Positions 25,836 to 35,345 of a stretch of DNA of 64,000 bases are shown piece after piece. The first letter of the stretch is position 1. Each line of letters begins with the position of its first letter. Below the pieces are notes generated by a model that was not told the origin of the DNA, ran no database searches, and worked only from the letters and a program-made list of their open reading frames with translations. The position numbers and the translations under genes are program-made. This DNA is from Anaerobacillus alkaliphilus (GTDB taxonomy: Bacteria > Bacillota > Bacilli > Bacillales > Anaerobacillaceae), in contig NZ_QOUX01000047.1 of the NCBI RefSeq assembly GCF_004116265.1, forward strand, positions 605,269 to 669,268, in the 5' to 3' direction.

Positions 25836-27098
25836 TTACCCTACTTTAGATTTTTCTAAACTTGAAGAATGTCTAATTTTTCTCTCTACATAAAGTACTA
25901 CTACTAGGAAAGCCAAGCCTCCAACTAAACGGAATACCGATGAAATGCTCATGGCAACATTCATCCCATACAACTCTAGAAATAAAACGCCAAGCTGAGG
26001 TGAGATAAAGCCTATCCCTGCAATAATAACATTATAGCTTGCTAGATAAGACGTTCGGTCGTTTTCTGGGGATACTTTTAACAACTGATTGAAAAGAAGC
26101 ATCGTCGTTCCAGCAACAAACGTACCCGACCAAAGGTTAACTACTGTTAAGTACACCAGATTCGTAGATAAAATCGTCAAAATCGGAGCAGTAGTCATTC
26201 CAATCGCTGCGACAAGCAGCATCATACTGTTCCCTTTTTTATCGGCGTATTTTCCCCACCACTTGTAGCTAATAATCTGCGAAATTTGGTTTGCCACCGT
26301 AAATAAACTCACCCAAAAAGCAGTTGCTCCTGCGTAGTTAATTTGATAAATGTTAAAAAGTGGCCAAGCCATTTGCCACCCGAAGTTAAACAATAAGGCA
26401 CAAATCAGGAAATATAGATAGGGTTTATGACTAACGATCTTTGACACTATATTAAAATTGATCTTTTTTGTCTCTTTTTTAGGAACGACTCTGCGGTGTT
26501 CAATATGTTTCATTAGATAATAGACTTCAACCACACCAAATAAAAAGCCAAGTGTGAAAAAGATCTGGTAAGGACCTGCGGCTGAGACATCAAACATATT
26601 TAAGATAATACCAACAGTAAACGTCGTAATCATTCCGACGATTGTTAGAATTTTATTTCTCTGACTAAAAAACTGTCCTCTGCGCTCGTCTGGAATGAGA
26701 TCACCGATAAACGATTGCCAAGATAACGTCGCTAGTGCCGTTGGGAAATTCATTAAGGCAATCAGTACGACTAAAATCCATGCTTGGTTTGTAAATTTAA
26801 TAAACGGGATAAATACCAATAGTAATAGAAAAAAACGTGCTGCTAAAATTGAAATGGCGGTAAACTTCTTCTTCGTCTCCAAGCGATTAATCCAGATCGC
26901 TCCGGGAATCATCGCCAAAATACTCATTAGTGACGGTAGTGAACTAATGAGTCCGACTTGCTGATTACTTGCACCTAACACCTGAATAGCAAACAAAGGA
27001 ATAAAGCCTGTAACTAGACTTCCGGCAATTATCGAATAAGCTCCATTCCAAATACTGTTACGTTCATTTGATTTAATTGTCTCTGGTAGGTAAAACAT
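25836..27098 (-). CDS. MFS transporter
   Basis: A 420-residue integral membrane protein with about 12 hydrophobic segments. The loop after segment 2 has WINRLETKKKF and the segment LIPDERRGQFFSQRNKI matches the multidrug-type MFS families of bacilli. It ends with a charged tail. It is separated from the activator gene by a long palindrome. The substrate is unknown; its place beside lysine genes does not by itself indicate amino-acid transport. Confidence 0.85.
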   Translation of the reverse strand: MFYLPETIKSNERNSIWNGAYSIIAGSLVTGFIPLFAIQVLGASNQQVGLISSLPSLMSILAMIPGAIWINRLETKKKFTAISILAARFFLLLLVFIPFIKFTNQAWILVVLIALMNFPTALATLSWQSFIGDLIPDERRGQFFSQRNKILTIVGMITTFTVGIILNMFDVSAAGPYQIFFTLGFLFGVVEVYYLMKHIEHRRVVPKKETKKINFNIVSKIVSHKPYLYFLICALLFNFGWQMAWPLFNIYQINYAGATAFWVSLFTVANQISQIISYKWWGKYADKKGNSMMLLVAAIGMTTAPILTILSTNLVYLTVVNLWSGTFVAGTTMLLFNQLLKVSPENDRTSYLASYNVIIAGIGFISPQLGVLFLELYGMNVAMSISSVFRLVGGLAFLVVVLYVERKIRHSSSLEKSKVG

Positions 27099-27269
27099 AC
27101 CTCTTTCATCTTCCTTCTATGTTTAGTGACTCGAAATGTTTTTATAGAAGGAGTTTACTCCTCTTTTATGTAACTTTCAATCTTTTTTTTACAGTCTAAA
27201 AATTATAGGCTCAACACTCTGTTTCAAAGAGCATAGGCTACAAGAAAAAGCTACATTGAGGAGAAGAAT

Positions 27270-27542
27270 ATGTATTATTATCCAATCCGTTATTTACCCT
27301 ACTACCCATATCAAACCACACCACTTCCTTATTATCCGTACCCAGATCCTGTAGCATTTGACCCTTATAAAGTTGACCTCCCGAAAATTACCCACCCAGC
27401 TAATCGGTGTCAGAAAGAATGTCTATCCATGGGCTATCGACCGGGTACATTTGAATGGCAGCAGTGTATAAAAGGTTGTTCCTATTACTTAGGGTCGTTA
27501 CTGGATGATCCACAGTTTATTGAGGATATGATGGAGAAATGA
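27270..27542 (+). CDS. Small Tyr/Pro-rich protein with four cysteines
   Basis: A 90-residue protein starting at ATG 27270 behind GAGGAGAAG. The first 35 residues are dominated by Tyr and Pro (YYYPIRYLPYYPYQ). The second half has Cys residues in CQKECLSMGY and QQCIKGCSYY, spaced like a helical hairpin with CxxxC pairs. Tyr-rich small proteins of this sort are common on Bacillus spores. I do not recognise the family. Confidence 0.7.
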   Translation: MYYYPIRYLPYYPYQTTPLPYYPYPDPVAFDPYKVDLPKITHPANRCQKECLSMGYRPGTFEWQQCIKGCSYYLGSLLDDPQFIEDMMEK

Positions 27543-27548
27543 GTTTCG

Positions 27549-27723
27549 GGGACTGAGAAGCTCTTATTTTCGAAAAAAAAGCCTCTTTTGGATTTTCGCG
27601 GGCACAAGAGACCTTATTTGCTAGAAAACAAGAAGCAATCGGTTAAAATATACCAAATAGCATCCTCTGAGTCCGCGAAATTTCAAAAAACAAGTAATTT
27701 AACAAAATAAGAGTTCTTGAGTC
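27549..27723. repeat. MITE-like noncoding element with imperfect terminal inverted repeats
   Basis: The left end GGACTGAGAAGCTCTTATTTT pairs with the right end AAAATAAGAGTTCTTGAGTCC at about 17 of 21 positions. A second inverted pair (TGGATTTTCGCGG and CCGCGAAATTTCA) is nested inside. The 175-bp segment has no plausible gene. Confidence 0.5.
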
Positions 27724-27731
27724 CGCTTCAT

Positions 27732-29159
27732 TTAAAACGTCGTCAATCTCGTCATCTTTTGCAAACGAAACAATGCCATTTTATATTTAGGATAATCCTC
27801 AATGTACTCACTAGCAGCAACCGTGTAAATCCCAGTCTCATTATTCCACAGTCTAGAGAAATACTCATTTACTTCTTGAACAAATGGATGGTCATTAGGG
27901 GCAACAACCTTAAGACTCGTATCAAGATTATAATCGTTTAAATTTCGACGAGTGAAATTGGCGGAACCGCCAATTACAACACTTTCTTTCGCCTTCTCAA
28001 TCAAGATAAGTTTCGCATGGTACTGCTCATCATGGGTATGATAGAACCTCACATCAATGGTTTCAAGATTTTTGTCCAACATTTCTTTGGCAACTGGACG
28101 ATTGGGAATGCCAATATTATCGGTACCAAAAATCGTTTCATTCGGATCTAAGATAAGTTGCACACGAACTCCACGCCTACCTGCTTTTACAATCTCATCA
28201 ACGACATCTCTTTCAGACAAGAAAAACATCCCTAAATTAATGGAGTCTCCTATATTCGTTTTCCTTATTTCTTCGAGAAGGTTCATGCGTATTTTTCCCT
28301 CTGTTAAAAGCTGTACTTTCATTTGTTGCTCTTCTTCAACTAAACCACTAGCCTGAACGTTCTTGGGACTAGCCAACTGATATCCACCTGAGAAATTTGC
28401 GACTGCTTGTTCAGATTCTAGAAGGTCCTCTATAATTCCACCTTGTACGACGAAAGCAATGTCGGAATTATAACCACTAGCGTCGTGAGGGTTTGCTGAG
28501 GTAATCATCGCTTCTTTTTCGGTTGCGAGGACCTTTCTGTGGTTCCCCTTCAAGTTAAACATTTTAAAATACGAGCGTAAGGTTACCTCTGGACCATCAT
28601 CATTGAATGGATTGGTCATTCGAGCTTCTCCTTCTCGGCCAAAGTTTTTTAAAAAAGCACGCCAAAATCCAGAATAAAGGGGGTTTGCATCTCGTAAAGG
28701 CGTAAGATTTGTCTCAATCACATCAACTCCGGCTTTTCTCAGCTCCTGAAAATGCTCAGGTTTATAAGAACCATAGACTGTATTGATCTGGTCAGTAATA
28801 AACGTGATTGGCATGGATGGATGCTCCTGCTTCTTGTCTCTCAATGCTTCAGTTATTTTTTCAGTAATACCTGGATAGTCTTTTTCACTATCATACTGAG
28901 AATTAAACAAAAACATATCAAACACAATGAATTCTTCAGCTTCATCGACTATTTTGATGACCCGGTCAAAAATACGTCGTTCCGAAACTACTTCTCCTTC
29001 TTTTTCATAGGTCAAATCATATAAAAACTCCACATTCGAAACTGTATGTTCTCTCCCTTCAAAAGAAACCCCCTCAGGCAGAGGTTTCAATAAGCCATAA
29101 GCTGTGTAGCCTGCTACTACTACCAGCAAAAAGAGGAAAACAAACATTACCTTTCGCAT
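27732..29159 (-). CDS. Phospholipase D-like (HKD motif) membrane-anchored protein
   Basis: A 475-residue protein with one N-terminal membrane anchor (residues 4-23). It has two HKD-type motifs: GNHRKVLATEKEAMITSANP in the middle and YHAKLILIEKAKESVVIGGSANFTRRN near the C-terminus. This is the arrangement of cardiolipin synthase-like phosphatidyltransferases and related phospholipase D enzymes. The catalytic domain would be outside the membrane. The substrate is not known. Confidence 0.85.
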   Translation of the reverse strand: MRKVMFVFLFLLVVVAGYTAYGLLKPLPEGVSFEGREHTVSNVEFLYDLTYEKEGEVVSERRIFDRVIKIVDEAEEFIVFDMFLFNSQYDSEKDYPGITEKITEALRDKKQEHPSMPITFITDQINTVYGSYKPEHFQELRKAGVDVIETNLTPLRDANPLYSGFWRAFLKNFGREGEARMTNPFNDDGPEVTLRSYFKMFNLKGNHRKVLATEKEAMITSANPHDASGYNSDIAFVVQGGIIEDLLESEQAVANFSGGYQLASPKNVQASGLVEEEQQMKVQLLTEGKIRMNLLEEIRKTNIGDSINLGMFFLSERDVVDEIVKAGRRGVRVQLILDPNETIFGTDNIGIPNRPVAKEMLDKNLETIDVRFYHTHDEQYHAKLILIEKAKESVVIGGSANFTRRNLNDYNLDTSLKVVAPNDHPFVQEVNEYFSRLWNNETGIYTVAASEYIEDYPKYKMALFRLQKMTRLTTF

Positions 29160-29223
29160 GAATTCATCCCTCCGTTATAACGCTTTTGTCCAATTAGCGT
29201 ACCCACTAAGCTTCTATAAATTC

Positions 29224-29258
29224 CAAAAAAAGAACTTTCCCCCAAATGGGAAAGCTCA
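29224..29258 (-). terminator. Terminator after the tungstate transport operon
   Basis: GAGCTTTCCC pairs with GGGGGAAAGTTC on the minus strand, followed by seven T. Confidence 0.8.
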
Positions 29259-29259
29259 T

Positions 29260-29994
29260 CTAGATTGTATAAAGTTCTTTCCACTTATTTAAAAATCGTC
29301 CGGCAGCCTCATTTGGCTGATCGATCACTTCTTTTGTTACCCCTTGTTGAATGATCTTCCCATCCATTATCACCACTAACCTTTTCGTTAGATGCTTAAT
29401 TTCCAATAATTCATGACTAACAAAAAAAGTGGTTGTACCAGTGTCATGTAAAATCTCTTTAAAATCTTCAATGAGTTGTGCCTTTGTTGGAAAATCAAGC
29501 GCGGAAAATGGCTCATCCAAAAACAGTACCTCAGGCTCTAAAATCAACGCCCTAGCTAGATTAACCCTTTGAGCTTCCCCACCAGATAAAGCTCTTGCAT
29601 TCTTTTTCGCTAAGTGGCCAATCTGAAACTTCTCCAACCAATGATCAACTTTTTCCTGAATAGCCTTTTTATTTTCTTTTCTAAGCTTCAATCCTATTGC
29701 AACGTTTTGGTGTACATCCATATCAAATAAGAGTGACTGTTGCATGGCAACAGCAAACCTTCTTCTAAGCTCTAGTGAAAAAGAGTTTGCATCCTCTTTT
29801 TCACCTCTATAGAAAACTTGTCCCTCATTTGGCGCTTGTAAGAATGCTAATACTTTTAGTAAAGTACTTTTTCCAGCACCATTTGGACCAATCACTCCTA
29901 CCAAATCTCCTTGTTGGATCGAAAAACTAGCGACATCTAAGAGTGTTTGCTTATTAGCAGTTACCTTCACATCATATAATTCTAATATCTTCAT
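29260..29994 (-). CDS. tupC: Tungstate ABC transporter ATP-binding protein (TupC-like)
   Basis: A 244-residue ATPase with Walker A GPNGAGKST, signature LSGGEAQRVNLARAL, Walker B VLFLDEPFSALD and a His switch in FFVSHELLE. Its start overlaps the permease stop by four bases. With the permease and the TTSTQDSGLLD-type binding protein it forms a high-affinity oxyanion importer. The assignment to tungstate rests mainly on the binding protein. Confidence 0.88.
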   Translation of the reverse strand: MKILELYDVKVTANKQTLLDVASFSIQQGDLVGVIGPNGAGKSTLLKVLAFLQAPNEGQVFYRGEKEDANSFSLELRRRFAVAMQQSLLFDMDVHQNVAIGLKLRKENKKAIQEKVDHWLEKFQIGHLAKKNARALSGGEAQRVNLARALILEPEVLFLDEPFSALDFPTKAQLIEDFKEILHDTGTTTFFVSHELLEIKHLTKRLVVIMDGKIIQQGVTKEVIDQPNEAAGRFLNKWKELYTI

Positions 29995-30689
29995 AGTCGC
30001 TGCTTCCTTTGCTGTAATGACGTTAATAAAAACGTAATCATAAATGCTAATGTCATTAGGATAAATGAAAGGGCAATCGCTACATCAAAGTTTCCTTTTG
30101 ACACTTCCATTACCATCGAAGTCGTTAAGATACGCGTATCACCCTTAATATTTCCTCCGACCATCATCGCAGCACCCACTTCCGCAAGCACTCGGCCTAG
30201 CCCAGCCATAATGGCCGCAAAAATAGCTAACCTTGTTTCTCGAAGTAAAAGTCCAATGCGTTGAAAACCAGTTGCACCTAACGCTCTAATTTGCATCAGC
30301 ATTTTTTGATCAATCTGCTGAAAAGCCGCCGATGTAAGACCAATGATGATTGGTAAGGATACAAGTATTTGTGCCATAACAATTGCATGAGTCGTGTATA
30401 GTAGCCCTAAATGACCTAGTGGACCTGACCGCCATAGGAGCATCGTAATATAAAGACCCGCTACAACTGGCGGTAAGCCCATACCAATATTCACAAAGAC
30501 AAGAACGATTTTTTTACCTGGAAATGAGTGTAGCCCTAATAGAACTCCTAACGGAATACCGACAACGGTACTAATAAAAATAGCGGTCAAACAAACCCGT
30601 AACGTTGTATAGGTAATTTGAAGTATTTCCCGATCGCCACTTAAAATCATCTCAATGGCTTTTGCTATACCTTCAAAAAACAAATTCAT
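29991..30689 (-). CDS. tupB: Tungstate ABC transporter permease (TupB-like)
   Basis: A 232-residue permease with five to six membrane segments and the EAA-type loop (ALGATGFQRIGLLLRETRLAIFAA) typical of TupB/ModB permeases. It is short, as is usual for TupB. It starts 21 bp after the binding-protein gene. Confidence 0.87.
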   Translation of the reverse strand: MNLFFEGIAKAIEMILSGDREILQITYTTLRVCLTAIFISTVVGIPLGVLLGLHSFPGKKIVLVFVNIGMGLPPVVAGLYITMLLWRSGPLGHLGLLYTTHAIVMAQILVSLPIIIGLTSAAFQQIDQKMLMQIRALGATGFQRIGLLLRETRLAIFAAIMAGLGRVLAEVGAAMMVGGNIKGDTRILTTSMVMEVSKGNFDVAIALSFILMTLAFMITFLLTSLQQRKQRL

Positions 30690-30710
30690 GATGCAACACT
30701 CACTTATACT

Positions 30711-31607
30711 TTATTCTGTATATTGGAAAAACAATGGCTGACCGTATTGTTCGACACCAAAATCTTTAATAATCTCTTGTACTTCAGCACTTACCATAAA
30801 TTCAACAAATAGGTTACCAGCTTCACCATTTACTAAACTATGTTTCTCATCGTTTACTTGCATTACGTGATAGATGTTTAATAGGACATCGTCACCTTCT
30901 ACTAAAATAACCATATGTTCAAAATTCTTTGCATGAGCTAAATAGGTCGCGCGGTCTGTTAACACATAACCGTCTTTTTCAGCACTTAATTGAAGTGTAT
31001 TACCCATTCCTTGCCCAGTTTCTAAATACCAATCAAGACCAGTAGGATTTAATTCTGCAGCAGCCCAAAGATTTAACTCCATTTTATGAGTACCTGAATC
31101 GTCTCCTCTAGAGACGAAAGTTGCTCCACTATTAAAAATGTTCGCAAATGCCGTTTTCGCATCTGCGCCTTTAATCCCAGCTGGATCTACCTCTGGACCT
31201 ACAATAACAAAGTCATTATACATAACTCTTTTTCTTTTAACAACGTCTTGGCTTTCTACTAGTTTTAGTTCAGAAGCAGGAGCATGAGTTAAAAGTGCGT
31301 CTGCCTCACCTTTTTCACCCATTGCTAGCGCTTGACCAGTACCTACTGCAATTGTTTTCACTTTGATGTTGTGCTTTTCTTCAAACAGTGGAATTAATAC
31401 ATCTAATAAACCACTGTCTTGAGTACTTGTTGTCGTTGCCAAGATCATTTCTTGAGCTTCCGTTTGTGGTGCTTCAGTTTCAGTCGTCTCCGTAACCTCA
31501 TTGGCAACCTCAGTTTCCTTTGCTGGTTCAGCGTTGTTCGAACAAGCCACCATCACAAACATCAATAATGCAAACAAGCTTAAGATTAATTTACTGTTAC
31601 TTTTCAT
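30711..31607 (-). CDS. tupA: Tungstate-binding lipoprotein (TupA-like)
   Basis: A 298-residue lipoprotein. The signal peptide ends in a lipobox (MFVMVACSNN), followed by an acidic, Thr/Glu-rich linker. The mature part starts with the family motif ILATTTSTQDSGLLD, which is a signature of TupA proteins that bind tungstate (and sometimes molybdate). FVSRGDDSGTHKMEL, the second oxyanion-contact region, is also present. It is preceded by its regulator in the same operon. Confidence 0.9.
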   Translation of the reverse strand: MKSNSKLILSLFALLMFVMVACSNNAEPAKETEVANEVTETTETEAPQTEAQEMILATTTSTQDSGLLDVLIPLFEEKHNIKVKTIAVGTGQALAMGEKGEADALLTHAPASELKLVESQDVVKRKRVMYNDFVIVGPEVDPAGIKGADAKTAFANIFNSGATFVSRGDDSGTHKMELNLWAAAELNPTGLDWYLETGQGMGNTLQLSAEKDGYVLTDRATYLAHAKNFEHMVILVEGDDVLLNIYHVMQVNDEKHSLVNGEAGNLFVEFMVSAEVQEIIKDFGVEQYGQPLFFQYTE

Positions 31608-31620
31608 TGTAAAGCTCCCC

Positions 31621-32544
31621 CTAATTAATTGTTGTATATTTTATTTCTCCTAAACCCTTTAACTTGTAACCTGGTATTTTCGTAATTTGTGTTTTAAACT
31701 CTTCGGTACAAATTAATTCATACAGGCTAGTTAAATCTTTTTCATTATCATCTGTCCAGCGAAACACAAGGTCAAATTGTTCTTCCGTAACCGGAATGAA
31801 ATCTAATCCTAATTGATCTGCTGCAGATTTAATTCCAAACCCTACATCTGCACTTCCTCTACTAATGTGAGAAGCTGTCGACAAATGGTTCCACTCTTCG
31901 TTATCGTAGCCCTTAACTTCCTTTGGGCTTATCTCATGCTGTGCTAAAAAAGCATCCAATAAAAAGCGAGTCCCCGAACCTTTTTGTCGATTGACGAATG
32001 AAACATCTCTCCTTGTTAAGTCACCAAAGCTTGTAATCACTTTAGGATTCCCTTTCGCGACAATAAAGCCTTGTTCCCTTGAAGCTAGTCCAATCACCGA
32101 AATCTTCTCATGAACAAACAACTGCTTGATAAATGGAATGTTATATTGTTTTGAGTTTGGATCAAGTAAATGAACCGCCGCCACGTCAGCAGCACCTCGA
32201 TACAGCATCATTAAACCTTCAAGACTCCCAATATAGGTTGGTTGCAGTTGCAAATTTGTCTTTTTACTTACATATTTGGTTAATTGTTCAACCAAGAAAT
32301 CATGGCTACCCGTTAACCTAATTGTCGTACTGAGTGAAGGCTGGGCAATCACTGCATTTGACGTATGATTTTGATGAGCTTGAGAACTACTTTTGAAGCG
32401 CTCGACTTCTTCAGGGTTTATTCTCATCTTATTTCCAATTTTGAAAGCTTGTAATTCGCCACGCTTAATCAGCTCATAAACCGTATGCTTAGATATTTTA
32501 AACATTTTCGCTATCTCATCTGGTGTATATGTACTGTCTGTCAT
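31621..32544 (-). CDS. Excisionase-type HTH regulator fused to a periplasmic-binding-protein-like oxyanion sensor domain
   Basis: A 307-residue regulator. Residues 5-55 form an excisionase/MerR-like HTH (YTPDEIAKMFKISKHTVYEL, then KMRINPEEVERF). Residues 75-300 form a substrate-binding-like domain without a signal peptide (RLTGSHDFLVEQLTKYV, then NRQKGSGTRFLLD). Such fusions are known for molybdate or tungstate sensing. It is the first gene of the tup operon, so it probably controls its own operon through the 10-bp repeats upstream. Confidence 0.85.
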   Translation of the reverse strand: MTDSTYTPDEIAKMFKISKHTVYELIKRGELQAFKIGNKMRINPEEVERFKSSSQAHQNHTSNAVIAQPSLSTTIRLTGSHDFLVEQLTKYVSKKTNLQLQPTYIGSLEGLMMLYRGAADVAAVHLLDPNSKQYNIPFIKQLFVHEKISVIGLASREQGFIVAKGNPKVITSFGDLTRRDVSFVNRQKGSGTRFLLDAFLAQHEISPKEVKGYDNEEWNHLSTASHISRGSADVGFGIKSAADQLGLDFIPVTEEQFDLVFRWTDDNEKDLTSLYELICTEEFKTQITKIPGYKLKGLGEIKYTTIN

Positions 32545-32590
32545 CGTTTGCCTCCCTTTAACAATCCTACCTTAGTTAAAAATAACTTAT

Positions 32591-32660
32591 TTTCATTTAA
32601 CTTTCAACCGTTTTATTTAGTTTCGTTATGTTTTGTTTAGTTTCGTTAAATTTCGTTATA
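32591..32660 (-). promoter_or_regulatory. 10-bp periodic TTTCGTTA array, putative operator
   Basis: Exact TTTCGTTA occurs at 32621, 32641 and 32651, and degenerate copies fill the frame at 32591, 32611 and 32631 (TTTCATTT, TTTTATTT, TTTTGTTT). The copies are 10 bp apart, on one face of the helix, 50-120 bp upstream of the regulator gene. Binding by the regulator is an inference. Confidence 0.65.
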
Positions 32661-32837
32661 AATAGATCAGTTGTCTTATGTTTTTTTAAAACCTAGCATA
32701 ATGAACATTAGAGGAATTAGTAGAGTTGAACTATGAAGTACCTCGTATATCTATACATAAATTGGAGGTTGAGTTAAACTAATATAAGTATAAGTGCTGA
32801 TAACGGCAACTAAATTATGGAATAAGGAGAAGATCAA

Positions 32838-33350
32838 ATGAAGACGATCGTAACCGATTTACCTACTATTGGAAAGAAGATTACAATGGTGACATCGAAA
32901 AATGAGAAAATTAATTTAATTACACATCATACGGGTAAACGAGATTTATACTTTTCACATGACGTAGATGATGACGAAGCAGATTATGCCATCGAATTAT
33001 CTGCTCAAGACACACGGGAGTTAGGTGCACAATTGCTAGGTGCTAGTTATCAGCCCGGGGATACCGATCAAATGAAAATGGTTAAAGGTGCAATGGTATT
33101 AGAGTGGTACACTTTAACACAAAATAGTGTTTTAGTAGGAAAGACTTTAATGGAGTCCGATATCAGAGCGAAAACTGGCGCTATGGTAGTAGCGATAACA
33201 AGAGGAGAAAATGTCATTGTAAGTCCTTCAGCTGATGAAGTTCTAAAAACAGAAGATGTCCTAATGGTGGCTGGAAGTAGGGACAATATTTCTTCATTTG
33301 AAGATTGGATTAAAACGCAATACATTAATCCGAACAACCGAGGAGTGTGA
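32838..33350 (+). CDS. khtT: KhtT-like TrkA-C domain regulatory subunit of a K+/H+ antiporter
   Basis: A 170-residue cytosolic protein. Its C-terminal half is a TrkA-C (RCK-C) domain (VLEWYTLTQNSVLVGKTLME, then GAMVVAITRGENVIVSPSADEVLKTEDVLMVAGS). Its length and position directly before a CPA2 antiporter gene match KhtT of Bacillus, which gates the KhtU potassium efflux subunit. The N-terminal 70 residues are family specific. GGAGAAG precedes the ATG. RCK-C domains commonly bind cyclic di-AMP (family knowledge). Confidence 0.85.
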   Translation: MKTIVTDLPTIGKKITMVTSKNEKINLITHHTGKRDLYFSHDVDDDEADYAIELSAQDTRELGAQLLGASYQPGDTDQMKMVKGAMVLEWYTLTQNSVLVGKTLMESDIRAKTGAMVVAITRGENVIVSPSADEVLKTEDVLMVAGSRDNISSFEDWIKTQYINPNNRGV

Positions 33351-33355
33351 TTTAA

Positions 33356-34525
33356 TTGTTCTCGGATTACAACATGATATTAAATAGTGGGCTTTTATTT
33401 CTCCTGCTATTCGTGGCTGGTTTTATAGGCGTTAAAGTGAAAGTGCCGAATGTAATTATTTACATATTATTGGGGATCGTTGTAGGTGGTTTGTTTACCG
33501 ATTTAAAACTACTGCATGTAATGGGTGAAATAGGGATCATCTTATTATTCTTTTTACTCGGTTTAGAGTTCCCGATAAAAAGATTAGTTGGTATAGCCAA
33601 AAAGGTAGCCCCTGCAGGTGTCTTAGATGTCCTATTATGCTTAGGATTACCCATGGCTCTTTGTATGGTATTTGGTTTGGATTTACTAACGAGCTTCATT
33701 ATTGGTGGTATTACATATGCGACTAGTAGTTCAATCACAGCAAAATTGTTAGAATCTAATAAGCGTATGGCGAACACTGAAAGTGAGTTTATGTTAGGCT
33801 TATTAATTTTTGAAGACTTAGTAGCACCGATAGTAGTGGCGATTTTAGTTGCTCTAACTGCAGGTATAGGATTAACTGCATTTGATTTTAGTATGATATT
33901 TGTAAAAATTATAGGTATGACTATCCTTGCAATTTTGTTAGGTGTATTCGTATTTAGTAAACTGGCTACTTTCTTTGATACTTATATGAACAGTGACGTA
34001 ATGATCTTGCTTATTGTAGGACTAGCTTTAGCTTTTGGTGGTTGGGCACTGCAGTTGGGATTGTCAGAAGTATTAGGGGCATTCTTAATAGGAATTACGT
34101 TAGCAGAAGTGAAAAGACCTGAACCTATGGAGCATTTATTGTTGCCAATGAAAGACTTGCTATTACCCTTGTTTTTCTTATATTTTGGTACAACGATAGA
34201 GTTTGGTGCAATCCCAATGCTATCCTTATTAATCATCTTAATCGTGTACACAATTGTTGCAAAAGTAATAGTCGGAATAGTTGGCGGTAAATGGTATGGG
34301 TTAAATAAGAGAACGGCATTAAAGGCTGGATTGTCTTTAACAGCTAGAGGTGAGTTTTCGGTAATCATCGCTAGTTTAGCAGTTGGTGAGTATGCTCTAT
34401 TTGGAGGATTATATATCTTAATCACCGCATCCATAGGTATTGTTTTGTTCCAGTTAGCGCCTAAGATTGCAAATAAAGTGTATGGTAATGAGAAAGTGAA
34501 GAAAAAAATCGCGATACCTAGTTAG
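33356..34525 (+). CDS. khtU: KhtU-like CPA2 family K+/H+ antiporter
   Basis: A 389-residue protein with about 12 membrane segments. The CPA2 antiporter motifs are visible as GEIGIILLFFLLGLEFPIKR, LFEDLVAP in the form LLIFEDLVAPIVVAI, and LSLTARGEFSVIIASLAV. It starts at TTG 33356, with GAGGAGTG nine bases upstream and five bases after khtT. The small KhtS subunit known from B. subtilis is not seen upstream. Confidence 0.87.
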   Translation: MFSDYNMILNSGLLFLLLFVAGFIGVKVKVPNVIIYILLGIVVGGLFTDLKLLHVMGEIGIILLFFLLGLEFPIKRLVGIAKKVAPAGVLDVLLCLGLPMALCMVFGLDLLTSFIIGGITYATSSSITAKLLESNKRMANTESEFMLGLLIFEDLVAPIVVAILVALTAGIGLTAFDFSMIFVKIIGMTILAILLGVFVFSKLATFFDTYMNSDVMILLIVGLALAFGGWALQLGLSEVLGAFLIGITLAEVKRPEPMEHLLLPMKDLLLPLFFLYFGTTIEFGAIPMLSLLIILIVYTIVAKVIVGIVGGKWYGLNKRTALKAGLSLTARGEFSVIIASLAVGEYALFGGLYILITASIGIVLFQLAPKIANKVYGNEKVKKKIAIPS

Positions 34526-34600
34526 TGTAAGGGGTGCGATTTCGGGAGACAATGCGTAAAAATGAAAATAACGAAGTAAATACCACTTTAAAATTATGAA

Positions 34601-34629
34601 GAGCACCTGAATTAGTCAGGTGCTTTTTC
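34601..34629 (+). terminator. Terminator after khtTU
   Basis: Stem AGCACCTG / CAGGTGCT with TTTTT after it. Confidence 0.85.
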
Positions 34630-34696
34630 AAGGTGTATATAATTCCTTCTTGTGCTTTTTATTCGTTTAGTGAAAAAGTTGCAAAAGTACCTAAAC

Positions 34697-35059
34697 CTAC
34701 TCCCAAAAACAGACTTGTAACTTATTACCATCTGCATCGTAGAAATCAAAAAAATTATTAACTCCATCAATCTGAATTTCCCCGCAACTAACTCCTTTTT
34801 CTTTTAAACTTTGATATGTTTCTTTAATATTTTTAGTAAAAAAGATTGGATATGTTTGGTTAGAAGTTGAAGTCTTATCATTATCTTGCTCAATTGTTAA
34901 AGGTACTGAACTATCACCAATACTTAAAACTCGATAACTTAAACCTTGATAAACAACTTTAAAACCTAATTTCTCCTGATACCACAAACTTGATTCCTCA
35001 ATGTTACGAACTTTTATACAAACTGTATCAATTCTTTCAATGAAACTCATGTTTGACAC
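34697..35059 (-). CDS. VOC-family (glyoxalase/dioxygenase-like) protein
   Basis: A 120-residue single-domain protein. The beta-alpha-beta-beta-beta module pattern is seen in IDTVCIKVRNIEESSLWYQEKLGFKVVY and the second half ends NNFFDFYDADGNKLQVCFWE, with an early His replaced by Cys-Ile-Lys. The missing first metal ligand makes a non-enzymatic or resistance-type role possible. AAAGGAGATG before the ATG supports the start. Confidence 0.78.
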   Translation of the reverse strand: MSNMSFIERIDTVCIKVRNIEESSLWYQEKLGFKVVYQGLSYRVLSIGDSSVPLTIEQDNDKTSTSNQTYPIFFTKNIKETYQSLKEKGVSCGEIQIDGVNNFFDFYDADGNKLQVCFWE

Positions 35060-35249
35060 ATCTCCTTTATTTAATATATTCCGTAAATAATTCTTTTTTA
35101 TTATTAATAAATCGCTCTTATAGATTACTGCTTCGTTTGTTTAAGTATCCTATTCACAAAGACACTTTTTAATTGCACGTCTGTATTACCATAAATGTCT
35201 AGTACACCTCGGAGAGTCGTTAATAATTCCAATATTCTAAACAGAATTA

Positions 35250-35284
35250 AACTAGCAAGGGATTTACCAAATCCCTTGCTAGTA
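35250..35284. repeat. Perfect inverted repeat in an intergenic region
   Basis: ACTAGCAAGGGATTT and AAATCCCTTGCTAGT form a perfect 15-bp stem with a 3-base loop. No T run follows on either strand. It may be a terminator remnant or a protein-binding palindrome. The rest of 35060-35345 holds no gene I can support. Confidence 0.6.
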
Positions 35285-35345
35285 GTAATCATAGTTATGA
35301 TAAAATGGCTAATGTAGTTTTTCTCCAAACTAAAAGATAGAATTC

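Noticed and set aside
35125..35328. A 67-codon minus-strand frame.
   Set aside because: No convincing start signal, and it reads through a perfect inverted repeat. It may be a fragment of a decayed gene.
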